A stretch of DNA of 28,483 bases from the NCBI GenBank assembly GCA_036897485.1, contig JAYMTF010000903.1:1-28483 (forward strand), in the 5' to 3' direction. The translations under genes were made by a program, and so were the position numbers. Shown here in pieces: positions 11,501 to 21,842 of this stretch; the first letter of the stretch is position 1; each line of letters begins with the position of its first letter. Source of the DNA: Pelargonium nanum (lineage: Eukaryota; Streptophyta; Magnoliopsida; Geraniales; Geraniaceae). The notes below the pieces were generated by a model. It made no database searches, was not told the origin of the DNA, and saw nothing but the letters and a program-made list of their open reading frames with translations.

Positions 11501-11652
11501 TATGTCTTGCATAGTCAGATCAACTTCTTTAAACCCTTTGGTTCCCGATGCAGCCAACTTCACATTCCTCTGGTGAAAGCTGGAAGGACAAGATTGTAGT
11601 AGTAATTCAGCACCCGCGCCCGCATAGGTGGATCTCAGCTGACGTCCCTTGA
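8554..11652 (+). CDS. Seven-membrane-segment protein, GOST/Lung_7-TM-like arrangement
   Basis: Nine exons join in frame to 344 codons: 8554-8703, 9101-9177, 9466-9694, 9795-9982, 10072-10117, 10538-10629, 10784-10880, 11374-11430 and 11554-11652 (TGA 11650-11652). All introns are GT-AG. The product has seven hydrophobic segments at about residues 21-42, 55-79, 86-110, 124-143, 160-182, 216-232 and 250-272. A soluble tail of about 70 residues follows, with FKAFSRYQWHIGV and HPRPHRWISADVP. The KKFQAAMQ segment, the Trp-containing last helix and the following WTFRSQDFSPRF resemble the end of the helical core in TMEM87/GPR107-type GOST proteins. The large N-terminal lumenal domain of that family is absent. 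There is no signal peptide; the N-terminus is a short soluble stretch. Exact family and role are not established. The gene is confident, the family moderate. Confidence 0.85.
10154..10474. mobile_element. MITE with long terminal inverted repeats, in intron 5
   Basis: Both arms carry the words TAGTCCATGTACTATCTCA, TTTAGTCCA and TTGTTCCA in inverted order, over about 100 nt each with high similarity. The element lies inside intron 5 (10118-10537) of the seven-membrane-segment gene. No transposase is present and target duplications are unclear, so the superfamily is not assigned. Confidence 0.8.
11018..11219. mobile_element. Short element bounded by (TA)n runs, in intron 7
   Basis: Two (TA)n runs (11018-11036 and 11199-11219) flank a 162-nt unit. 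Its ends read GGGGGAGAGAGAT and, inverted, TTGAGAGAGATTC. The layout recalls MITEs that insert into TA microsatellites, such as rice Micron. It lies in intron 7 of the seven-membrane-segment gene. Confidence 0.4.
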
Positions 11653-12692
11653 CAAAGTCGAAACAAAGATTCTAGTTCATGCAAGAGTTGCTACGTAGTA
11701 CTTATCACGAGAGCAAGATTGCCAGAACCTCCATTTTGGCGGTAAGGCTGGCCACGGCAACTCTAAGATCAAAGACATACATAACAAATATATGTGTGTG
11801 TGTGTATTTACTCTCTCAGAAATGGAAGAAGAGGTGCAACTAGTGAAATGATAGTTCCTTGACCCGGCTTAGGACACACAACAGAGCATTTCATATATGT
11901 ATAATGTATGTAATTGTATATTCTTCAATAGTTCTTTAGCTATTTTTGTTCTCTTCTTTATGTAATTTTATTAGGACACAACTTGAGATTGAGAGCATGT
12001 TCTTGTTGATCTTTGTATAGAAATTGAAGTGTGTATATTTGTTGTCTACTATTCTTGATGTATTTTTTTTTTGTATGCTAAGCTTCTGAACTTTATAATA
12101 AAAGATCTTGATCCATTCGTTTTGACTCGGTCTAGGAATGTTTATCGTCTTGTGCATGTGTTAGGGATGTTGATTTGAAATTGAAGTGTCAAGGTATGAA
12201 GATGGAGATGTAGGCTTGATCCTGAGTTTTTGGTGTATGTGCAAGAGTAGCGCATCATTAACAAAGACCCGGTTGTGTTTATGGAAAACTGACTCAGGTG
12301 AACAAAAATCTTCACTGGAGGAATCCGAGTCACACGTTGATAGGAAGAACTCTAAAGTGCATTCATAAAAAAAGAAAGTAGAGCGAAAAAACCCCTTGTA
12401 TATTGTGGTCCAAAACCAACAATTAATAGGTCATTGATTTGAAAAAATATTATGGTCAGACCGTAGACCGATGCACTCTCCCCGTCTGAATAGATTATCT
12501 TATGATCTCTTAAGTAAATTATACAAATTCCGAGCCCTCTTACGCTTAACAATACCTCAAAATAATTCAATTTAAGACTGTAAGAATAGCTCAGGAGAGG
12601 AATAAAAATAACAAAATTGTTCTAGAAAAAAAAAACAAACAAAAAACAAAATTGAGAATAAAATATGTTACGTACAAATAAATTTTGTAAAT
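11653..12692. other. 3' region of the seven-membrane-segment gene, then intergenic DNA
   Basis: The 3' untranslated region probably runs to about 12120. It includes a (GT)n run near 11795 and the AATAAA at 12097. Beyond that lies AT-rich intergenic DNA with no recognised gene. Short open readings at 12142-12570 on both strands have no known motif. Confidence 0.55.
12097..12102 (+). terminator. Candidate polyadenylation signal
   Basis: AATAAA lies 445 nt after the stop codon of the seven-membrane-segment gene, in an AT-rich region with no later gene exons. Confidence 0.4.
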
Positions 12693-12799
12693 TGGGCCGA
12701 GCTAAAAAAATTGTTAATTGGGCCGACTTAATTGGGCCTATGAAGAATTTGAGTTGGGCCTATCCGGGTCTCAGTCTCTAACCCGAACTGCATAGCCCA
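12693..12799 (+). promoter_or_regulatory. Five site II (TGGGCY) elements upstream of COX19
   Basis: TGGGCC occurs at 12693-12698, 12719-12724, 12733-12738 and 12755-12760. The complement AGCCCA is at 12794-12799. All lie within 235 nt of the COX19 start codon. Repeated site II elements are established features of promoters of plant nuclear genes for mitochondrial and respiratory proteins, where TCP factors bind them. Confidence 0.7.
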
Positions 12800-12924
12800 A
12801 ATTCTGTTCACTTCGAGTCTCTGCTTCAGCTTCAACAATTTGGTTCAGAGGTTGAAGAAAAAGGTTCGATCTTTAACCAAAACGACAGAGAAACAACTGC
12901 AACTGAAGAATCTTGAAGCTTCAA

Positions 12925-15162
12925 ATGAGCGCAGGTACACTATTACCTTCGATTACTATTGGTGTCTTCTGAATTTTTGTTTTTGTTTTCATTGAAGAGA
13001 CAGTTGGGGAAGAAAATTATTTAAGTCAAATTTTCGTTTTTGATCCGGAAAATTAATGTGTCTGTAGCCAATTTTGTCGAAAACCGCTTATGGAATTGAG
13101 GGTAATGGCTGGGTTTTCGAATTTGTGAGTGAATTAAGGAGTTGGGTTTGAAAAATTGGAGTGCCCACATGTTGTTTGTTAAAAGTCCTGAACCAGGTTG
13201 TGAAGAAAAAATGGCCCTGGGTCTTTTTGATTTTGGGGTGTTTAGGAGGATTGAGAAATCAGATGTTTTAATCATTTTTTGTCTTTTAGATTGTGTATCT
13301 TGTTCTGGGGACCTCTTTGTTTTTGCATTTATATGGTGGGTTTTGATGTTCAGAGCCTGAGAAGAATTATTGTTGCATTTGATTTTTGAAAGAAAATTTG
13401 GTTGTTTCTGGCAGGTGGTGCATTTGGTGGGAATAGGGGATTGAGGCCGGTACCTCCCGAGAAGGGAGTGTTTCCTTTGGATCATTTGCACCAATGTGAC
13501 ACGGTAATGTTGCTTTGGAGTTGAACTTGAATGTATTTGGTCGAAATGTTTGCGGTTTTGTTTGGTCGGCTTACTTGTTTCGTTGTTTTCTGCGTTTCAG
13601 GAGAAGAAAGAGTACCTCAGTTGTCTCAAATCTTCTGGTCACTTTTCTGAAAATTGTAGACAGTTTTCAAAGAAGTATTTGGAATGTCGTATGGCAAAGT
13701 AAGTTTCTCCATTTTATTTCTCTTATAGTATTTTTTTTACACCGTGACGTTGTGATTTTGTACAGAAGATTTAGTTGGAGAATAGGATTCCCCTGGGCGA
13801 ACTGATTAAGGAACTCTTCTTAATTGTTCGATATAGTTAAGAACTAAGTTTTTATATGGATATTAGAATGAAGATTTATGCTTCACTAGTGTGGCCATAT
13901 TTCGGTGCTCCTATGTTCTTTGGTAGTGTTCAATGACTTGCTTGCCAATTGTTTTTCTGGGTTTTAATGCTTAGTAGAAGGTGGAGATTTGAATTCCCAT
14001 GCTTAAACATGTTTTTACTTGGTCGAACATGAGATCCTCAAAAGGGTATTTACTGGTACGGTATCTTAAGTCTTGATCATTCATCTACCTTTGTTGAGTT
14101 AATCAACGTGTTATCTTTTATCTACAATTTCATGCTTTTGCGAGACATTTTTACTTCTTGCAACTTAATCTCATCTTCAAATGTTGCCCGGCGATTGTCT
14201 TTTTCCTTGAAGCAACAAAATAAATTTTATTACTAATACCAACTAGAAAGATTCAAAATTCCATGCTTTAGGCATGCACACACATAATTTTCCAAATAAA
14301 GAGGGGAAAGGTTGGAACTTCATGTGTTCGCGTAAAGAGTGGTGTACCTTAAATTCCTCTTTAAGGAGTCGTTATGATGTTATTTTACTACTACAAGTTT
14401 CAAAAACCCGTAAACCTTGAAGTTCACTATTGTTTGAAGTTTTCTTAGTGGAAAATTCCATTCACAAAAGAGTATGATTGCCGTAGGTTGTCCTCGGATT
14501 GGACCATGGCATATTCTTCCTCTCCTATCTATAGAAAGAGAATAACTGCGACATATACACAATTGTATTCTAGTCAGGTATTATTGAGATCGATATCATT
14601 TCACTTTTTACATCAATATTCTATTCTAGTCAGGTACAACGTTGGTCGTTGGTCATTGTGATATATGGAAGGTTGTTGTTTGAGAAACTATGGAATCATA
14701 CTCTCTCCGTCCCAAAATGAGTGTCCTCTTTCATTTTTAAGAAGTTAGTTATGCATGAATTACCAATAATATCCCTATAATAAGCCAGTTAATATCCTTT
14801 GAGATTGTTTCGACACATGCTCACAGGGATACAATAAGAAATATACAACACTAACTAACTTCTCTTTAATTTTGGGACGGAGGGAGTAGTTTTTTTACAT
14901 GTTTTTGACTGTACACTATCATAAGGAGTAAAACACTCAAAGCTCGGAAATAGGAGAAACAACTGACTTATGCTGTTTGTTTATCGTCCTATGCACGTTG
15001 CAGAAACCGTATCTATCTTGGTAAAAACTAATGTTTCACCAATTGGCATCGTGCAGGAACTTGATGGCAAAGCAAAACATGTCGGAACTTGGATTTAGAG
15101 AAGAAAGCGAAGGAGAGGCCTCGAGAGAAGAAGAAAGGGACAGGATTGAGAAATCAAGCTGA
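12925..15162 (+). CDS. COX19: COX19, twin CX9C cytochrome c oxidase assembly factor
   Basis: Four exons join in frame to 100 codons: 12925-12934, 13415-13503, 13601-13698 and 15057-15162 (TGA 15160-15162). Introns are GT-AG. The product begins MSAGGAFGGNRGLRPVPPEK, the plant COX19 N-terminus. It carries the twin CX9C motif with Cys31/Cys41 and Cys52/Cys62, forming a CHCH coiled-coil helix fold, followed by NLMAKQNMSELGF. The acidic C-tail (residues 80-100) is rich in Glu and Arg. In this family the four cysteines form two disulfides on Mia40-dependent import into the mitochondrial intermembrane space. COX19 takes part in copper delivery and redox control for cytochrome c oxidase assembly. Length and motif agree with the family and the gene looks intact. 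The first exon has only 10 coding nucleotides. Confidence 0.95.
14701..14886. mobile_element. Stowaway MITE in COX19 intron 3
   Basis: The 186-bp element is bounded by a TA duplication (14699-14700 and 14887-14888). Its terminal repeats are CTCTCTCCGTCCCAAAAT and, inverted, CTCCCTCCGTCCCAAAAT. This is the Stowaway (Tc1/mariner-type MITE) signature. Interior sequence such as CAACACTAACTAACT is shared with the copy at 26941-27156. It has no coding capacity. Confidence 0.9.
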
Positions 15163-16040
15163 TCAGCGTTAAGAAAGCAAGGCATGATTGTATGAGAACT
15201 GTGCTCTTCCCTTGTGAATGGGACTGATCTATTTTTTCAATTTGGAAAAGTAGAAATCATGTATAAGAATCACCAATCTGATACAGCATTGGTTGTTTTA
15301 TACCATTGGGCTAGTTAATATGTAACAACATTGTCTTTTGACCCCTTTTAGATATCGTAGGCAGCGTTTGGTTTAAAACTTTTGGAACGGGAATGAAATT
15401 CGAAAAGTTATTATCACGATCAAAATGCCTTTGTCCGAACATGACAAATGAGAATCCCATTTCGGTTCCCGAATAAAATTTATAATTCAAACGCTGCCTA
15501 ACTGTGGGACAAAGAGGGGTTTTCTTTTGTTTGGCCATTAGATGAGTTCAAAAGTCATATTTCCATTGAATTAACAAATAAATTGTTGGATCTAATCTAA
15601 GTGGTCCATCATACAAAGCCACCCAATTATTTTTAGCTGTTTTTCTTTTCTATGTAGGCTTTAAAATTGTTTGGGAAATGTCACTTTCACTAAATGCAAG
15701 TTACACCTTTTTCTAAGTTTTGTGGATTCAATATTATTTAGTTACATGTTAATCTTTTCATTGATAAATATTAATAAGTTTTGTTATATCTATTTCTGCA
15801 TCGATAAATGTCGGTAAATTTATTAGTAAATATATGCAAGTTAATCGATCAGTGTGTAAGAAAGCTACATGTAACGTGCGTACGAAATGGATGAAGGTTT
15901 TGGATCGACATTCAAGATTTTGAGAGTAAAATGTGCGAATTTGTCCGATTAGAGTTGAAAATAATCGAATTTATTTTATGAAATTTGAATGTACGAAAAT
16001 GTGGATTGAGTGTTGAGTCCAAATTATTAGCTCTAGTTAC
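15163..16040. other. COX19 downstream DNA
   Basis: This stretch contains the COX19 3' untranslated region, the small inverted-repeat element at 15360-15498, and then AT-rich DNA with no recognised gene. Confidence 0.5.
15360..15498. mobile_element. Small TIR element (139 bp) downstream of COX19
   Basis: The perfect terminal inverted repeat GGCAGCGTTTG...CAAACGCTGCC is flanked by TA on both sides (15358-15359, 15499-15500). The interior is non-coding. It is probably a MITE. Whether the target duplication is TA or three bases cannot be settled here. Confidence 0.7.
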
Positions 16041-16389
16041 TAGACTTGGCAATTCGTCGTAACACGACAAAAATCATCGTGTTTGAATTCACACATTTTA
16101 TAATTGTGTCGTGTTCGTGTTGCATCGAAAACGCTTGCGCGTGATTAACCAGTTAATTGTGAAACGCACAATGCACACATGTAAGGGTATAGTTGTAAAT
16201 TAATCACAACAACGTGGTAAACACGTTAGGTTGTGTCCTACAAAATATGTTGGATCGTGTTCGCGTCAATCTTGTCGTGTCAGCACGATCCATTCAGTTA
16301 CCGTCTTAAACACGTGTTAAATCGTTCACGACACATCCAACCTTTTACACAACTCAAGCAGAACACGCCCGCACAAATTGCCAGCTCGG
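16041..16389. mobile_element. hAT-like non-autonomous element rich in CGTGT/ACACG
   Basis: The ends are TAGACTTGGCAATTCGT and, inverted, CCGAGCTGGCAATTTGT, sharing GG-CAATT at the same offset. The interior is packed with ACACG / CGTGTT / TGTCGTG words, a common plant hAT-like repeat type. The flanking 8-mers match only partly, which suggests an old insertion. Open readings inside it, such as 16233-16487, are not genes. Confidence 0.65.
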
Positions 16390-16693
16390 TTAGGACCCAT
16401 TTGATCAAACACCAGTACATTCGATTACGACGTCAGCACACACACATTATTACATTAACATTTCCACTTCGTAATGAGACACATTAAATCACAAAAGTCC
16501 AAGAAACTAAAAGAAACTTCGAAACATGAACAACTGGCGGGAGATAAACACTAAGACAGTAAATCATTAATTAATACAAAGAAAAAAATGATTAATTTAA
16601 TGTTTCTGTAAATCTTATCTCAATGCCCATGATTCCATTTATAGAGCTTCACCAACCTCCTCCAATTCTCTTTCCTCTCCTTCTTCTTCTTCA

Positions 16694-19600
16694 ATGGCTC
16701 TGCGACTTCCTCAAATATTCCGCAATCCGTAAGCATTAAAATACCAATTTTTCCATTTCGATTCACTTTTTTGTCTTTTGGGTTTTTTGTATTTTGATTC
16801 CATTTGTTGTTAGGATATAAAAAGGTGGAAGCTTGATGTTGGTTTTATTTATATTTTTGTGGGTAATTTGGATCATGAACTGTTCTGTTTTTGTCTTAAT
16901 TGTGGGCTTTGATCAGATTGTGTGTTGGGTAATTTTTGGTTATGTGTTAGTTTGTCTCTGAAAGTTTTGATTTGGGATATGAGGAAACAAAAAGACATGA
17001 ATTGTTGTGAAATTGATGAATTTGTTTTGATTTAGTTTAGTTGGATCAGTGGTTAGGAACTTAGGATTGGGTTTTTGTTGGCATTTTGATTTAGTTTTAT
17101 TGATATATTTTGTGGGTAATTTGGATCATGAACTTATCTATTTTTGTCTTAATTGTGGGCTTAGATCAGATTGTGTGTTGGGTAATATTTGGTTTTGTGT
17201 TAGTTTGTCTCTGAAAGTTTTGATTTGGTTGAGAAATTAATAAATTTGTTTTGATTTAGTTGAGTTGGATCAGTGGTTAGGAACTTGGGATTGGGTTTTT
17301 GTTGGCATTTTGATTTTTTATGTGATGAATTGATTAAAGTCCATCTTTTTATGCTACAGAAAATCTCTTGGATCAGAGAATAATGGGAAAAATCGGTTTG
17401 ATTTTCTTTACGCTGTGAAGTTAAATAGGAAGGAACAAGAAAGTTATAGACTTGCGAAGAATAATGTACCATTGGGATTGCGATGCAATTCTTCGAGGTT
17501 GTTTTCTTTGGGGGCATTGTCGTCGATGGCTTCTGCTTATTCTGATCAATCAAGCAGTGGGGATGAGGTTTTGGTGGCCAAAGTTGATGATCGGGAAATG
17601 GAGTTTAATAGGATAAATTGCCTTGTTTCGGTATTACATGAATCTGCTCGGAGCTTTACTGTTGCTGTTGAGTCGCTTGATTTGGTGGGAAGCGGTCCCG
17701 AGCTTGCCATGGCATGGGTGGGGAAAGACGTGCATGAATGGCATAAACGTATTGCTTATCAGGTCTGCAACTGTAGAAGTAGATCAATTTAATGTAGGTT
17801 TTGGCTTGGTGCGTGAAGTTGCATGTTTTTGTATATAGTTGTCGGTTGTGATCGAGTTAGAAGGATTCATGAAAACAAGAACGAGAATTGTTGATGGTTA
17901 CCGTGTCTGCACAGGTTGCAGTTTATGCTTTGTTGAAAACAGCGATTGAAGTGGAGGTCTTGCTTTCTCAGGAACGTTGCAACGACCCTTCTCCAGTTCG
18001 AGAAATGTAAGTGTTCAATTCGTTATGATAGAAACGTGCACTTTGCTCAAGACACTATCTGTGACAGGGATGGTTATTTACGTGATATTTCTTCATCCAA
18101 AAGACGAGTAGTTGATGAAAAGAAACGGTTTCTACACTCTAGGTCTGACTTTTTGTTGCTTTGTGAACTCAGCTTGACCCCGAAGGTGAACATGGTGGGG
18201 GAGTACATTGAAAAGCAATTGAGCACGAGGCATCCCGATTTGGTAGAATGGTTTAGAGTGGTGGAACAGCCGCGCATAGCGGGATTTTTCATTCCCATGT
18301 TGAAGAACTGGTCGATGGAGTATGCTGGGAGGTTTGTTTGCTTGAAGAAACCTCAACTTTTAGCATAAAATATGTTCCCTCATGGATGATAATCTTCATA
18401 TCGAATAAATGAAAGGAAAAAAGGTCATTTAGGACCCGAACTTTCAAAAAGTAACCGTTTTAGTTCTTGAACTTTATGAAAGCCAAAATGGTCCTTGAAC
18501 TTTGAGTTTTTGGGTCATATTATTCCATGCCTTTAGTTGGAATCAACTATCCGTTAATGAAAAGTTAATTAGTTTAAATACCACATGAACGTCCACATTA
18601 GCGCAATTAACGGTAGGGACTAAAATGACCCCAAAACTCAAAAGTTCAGGACTACTTTGGCTTTACTAAAGTTCATGGACTAAATCAGTGACTTTCATTA
18701 ATGGAATTGATAATGCCAAGTATGTGTTTAGTTGTTTCATGCATGTATTTGCACGCTCTTTTCGGTTATTTTGTTACGAATTTAGCCTAAACACCAGAAT
18801 CTTCAGTGGTGTTGCAGGGATCATTGTGGCTATAAGTTGCTGCACTGCAGTAGAGAAACTGGGTTCGGGGCGTATATCTTGTCCCTTGTTTACATTTTCA
18901 GTTGACGATGTGCTAATAGAGTTGATGAGTTATTCGCACAGTCTTGTACCTGTGGATAAACTGCACCACCTAGCAACTGAGGCGGGATTTGAACAGGACT
19001 TCCTGTCCCATTTTGGCACGAAGGTCTTACCTAACAATATTGAAGATCTCGAGTTTTGGATTGGATTAGCTCAGAAGAAACTCTCAGTGGCATTTGAAAG
19101 AGAAAGTATGAGCGCGGGCATGCGGATTTCTCATGACAAGGTCAGTTATATGGTTCTTGACTTGTGAGATGTGAATACCAATACCCGATACAAAAGAATT
19201 GTTTCGTTTTAGGTTAGTTATGTGTTTGTGGGCAATACTACGGGTTAGTTATTCTTAATTACCCCTTAAAAGTATGTTAAATTCACGTTTTGGGAGTTCC
19301 TGCGAAATCTTAACAGGTTCAAGCCGATAGTTTGGCGACACTCGGAATTTTTGCATATTTGGGAAGAAGAACGGCTCTATTCTTGTCACAAGCGGGCATA
19401 AAGGATATCGATGAGCTGGTTAAGGACTTTCTCGGGTAAAGCATTTTACTACGTCTTTTTCCTTTTTCTTTTACAATAGTGGGAGCCTCGTGCCCTAAAA
19501 CGCCCTTTTTAGGAGACACAATAGGATGCTTAATTTTTTTCTGGTTGCAGCTACTTGGAGTGCGGCAGCCTTTTCATATACCCCGAGTTCTCTTCCATAT

Positions 19601-21842
19601 CAACGTATCAACTCTTTATAGAGGTTAACTTCCGTTATGCTTACTATAGATGTTAATATGTGGATTAATCTAAGTTGTGATGACAACCGTGCTTTCAGAT
19701 AGTCACTGATGAAATCGGGTGGCTCGACTTTTATGCTGGATTTCCTTGCGCGATAAACCAAGAGAAAAAAAGGCCCAAACAGCATGTCATTCAAGCGGAG
19801 AAAGAGATTATTCTATCAAGAGTCTTTACTGTTTGCTATGATGTTTTCTCCGGCTTCGCTCATTTCTGTAGGTCAACTCAGTTACCAATGGATAGAACTT
19901 TGCTAGCATTCTTGCTCCGAAGGTAGCGAACATTATCTTAATTATAATCAAAGAGATATGGCTTAAATTTCTTCTTGCCCTAGATTGGCCTCTAAACCGT
20001 GGTGCTGTCTGTGTTTCTAGTCAGAACCTGCTATCACTTTGCCTGGAAGACTACTGGGCCGCCTATGATGGATCGGGGTACATTCAAAGCTCTAATTGAC
20101 TGTACATCGTTTTTCAGGGTGAATTGTAGATAAACACCCTATACTTAGCTCCATTTGCAGAACTCCCAATACTTTTTTTGTTTCGACAACCAATGTACTT
20201 TCCATTTTTCATTCCGGTAATGTGAAACCGAGGGGATAGTTAGGTAGGATTTGATTAGTATGATGAATCATGTGCCATGCACATGATGGCAAATGATGAG
20301 AGAGAAAATGCAGTGAAATCTAACTGACGGAATGAAAAATTGAAAGTACACGGAGTTAGTTGTCTCGAGAAAAGGTATAGGGAGCTATCTGCAAATGAGG
20401 TTAATTATAATGTACTTATCTGCAATTTGGTCCTCTCCTTTTTAACCTTTTTAATTTAACGAGCACGAGCCTTAAGGAGAAGGGAAATAATTGGGCTTGC
20501 ATTAACTTTTGTGGCAGTGATTTGCGAAGGATTGCTGAAGCAAATTCCTCGAAGTCCCGACCATCCATGAGATCTGAAGGCAATGCCAAGATAACTTTGG
20601 ACGCACAACAGAAGCCAAGTGATTTGACAGCGCAGGAACATCCAGAAAGTACGTCTCAGCATGAAGCTCAACTAAGAAAGGTATGGCTACTACGAGCTGC
20701 TACAGTCTCGTTATTGAGAATACATATAAGGTTATCAGATGCAAACTTTAATGCTCAAAAGATATCGGCCTTGATTGATGGTAAGGCTTGTGTAATATTC
20801 TGTCGGATTTATAGGTTTTTGGAGGATTAGATATGATATATGTATATTGTTGGAGGATCATATGAAACTTCATCCCTAGAATATATACACACTTTAACAT
20901 AAAACAGTTAAGCTGGACACAACTGATTTTTGTTTTTGAGAGGTAGATCAAAGGAACTCGAGTTCTTAGAAACAAACCAAGGTAACTAAATTAGAGACTG
21001 TTTTTGGAGTCGGGTTGATGTGATATTTATAGAATACGTAGAGTGTTTTAATCTGCAAATCAATGCAGCCATTTACGTTACTCACTTTTAGTGGCAGGAT
21101 GCTAGTTCATGTTGGTTGGATGCAACATCAGAAGGAGCTTCGACTGAGAAAGCATATCTTCTCCGAGAGAATTTTTTGAGGAAGTACAGTGCAAAGTTGA
21201 TGTGTGCAAGCTATGTAAAGACCGTTAAACCCTCGTTCCTAGTTTTTCTTTCTCGATAAACAAGTGTTAGCTTCATGTGTTAACATAGCGAATTGAAACT
21301 TTTGTAAAGGATATATGGACGGGAACTCAATTGCTCTTCGTTGACGTAATGATAGCAATGGAGCTTCTTCTGAAGCAATTGCGCGGACATAAGGTTACAA
21401 AGAGGGAAAAGAAGAAGTTGAAGCAAACGCTTAATGACCTCGCAACACTTGTCCCGATTACAATTCTAATGCTGCTTCCCGTAAGCACTTTTGATAGCGT
21501 TTTGTTTTGCAGTTGTTTTTTCATCTTCTCACTTCTCAAACTCGCTTTTTGTGACTAGGTTTCCGCTGTAGGGCACGCAGCAATGTTCGCAGCTATTAAG
21601 AGATACACACCGTTTCTGGTAAGTTATTTAACATTTGCTCTGTTTGAGTCAAGTTTAACACGTAATGATCGGTCTTTTTCTCTTCGACTAATCACGGTTT
21701 TATTTCTCTATGAATATAGATCCCATCTCCGTATTCTTCGGAAAGACTGGATATTATAAAGCAGCTAAAGAGAACCAAGAAAAAGGAGGTTTGGTCATGG
21801 AGCAGTCTTGAAGATCCATCCTCCAAATCTCATAAACAATAG
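16694..21842 (+). CDS. LETM1-like protein
   Basis: Fourteen exons join in frame to 710 codons: 16694-16728, 17360-17762, 17915-18006, 18173-18331, 18807-19140, 19317-19435, 19551-19623, 19699-19922, 20021-20077, 20518-20680, 21098-21214, 21310-21480, 21559-21618 and 21720-21842 (TAG). The product resembles plant LETM1-like proteins. Residues about 593-690 contain KREKKKLKQTLNDLATLVPI, MLLPVSAVGHAAMFAAIKRY and IPSPYSSERL. These parallel the conserved DLxRLVPF...P...LPSTF segment at the start of the ribosome-binding region of LETM1. A hydrophobic stretch GVAGIIVAISCCTAV lies near residue 230. The basic N-terminus may be an organelle transit peptide, and a second in-frame ATG lies at 17526. LETM1 itself is a mitochondrial inner-membrane cation/proton exchange factor; the role of this shorter plant class is not established. 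Exon 4 and the exon 10/11 junction are ambiguous (see findings). Confidence 0.85.
16841..17322 (+). repeat. Tandem duplication in LETM1-like intron 1
   Basis: Two direct copies lie at about 16841-17091 and 17092-17322. Both contain GTGGGTAATTTGGATCATGA, TTAATTGTGGGCTT, GATCAGATTGTGTGTTGGGT, TAGTTTGTCTCTGAAAGTTT and GGATTGGGTTTTTGTTGGCA. Copy 1 carries about 29 extra nucleotides near 16975-17010. Both lie inside intron 1 (16729-17359). Confidence 0.9.
18424..18700. mobile_element. MITE with long inverted arms in LETM1-like intron 4
   Basis: The left arm words GAACTTTATGAAAGCCAAA and GTCCTTGAACTTTGAGTTTT recur inverted in the right arm as GAACTTTAGTAAAGCCAAAG and GTCCTGAACTTTTGAGTTTT. The element fills much of intron 4 (18332-18806). 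No transposase is present and the superfamily is not assigned. Confidence 0.8.
20117..20434. mobile_element. MITE with approximately 100-nt inverted arms in LETM1-like intron 9
   Basis: The left arm (AATTGTAGATAAACACCC, CTCCATTTGCAG, TTTTTCATTCCG) is matched inverted by the right arm (AATTGCAGATAAGTACATT, CCTCATTTGCAG, TTTTTCATTCCG). It lies in intron 9 (20078-20517). The family is different from the elements at 10154 and 18424. Confidence 0.8.

Noticed and set aside
13021-13494. 157-codon minus-strand open reading
   Set aside because: It is antisense to COX19 intron 1 and exon 2, and its composition (Lys, Gln, Asn, Ser) fits antisense of T-rich intron DNA.
16233-16487. 84-codon plus-strand open reading
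   Set aside because: It lies mostly inside the hAT-like repeat and has no conserved motif.
17200-17553. 117-codon minus-strand open reading
   Set aside because: It is antisense to the LETM1-like tandem-duplicated intron and exon 2, with no domain.
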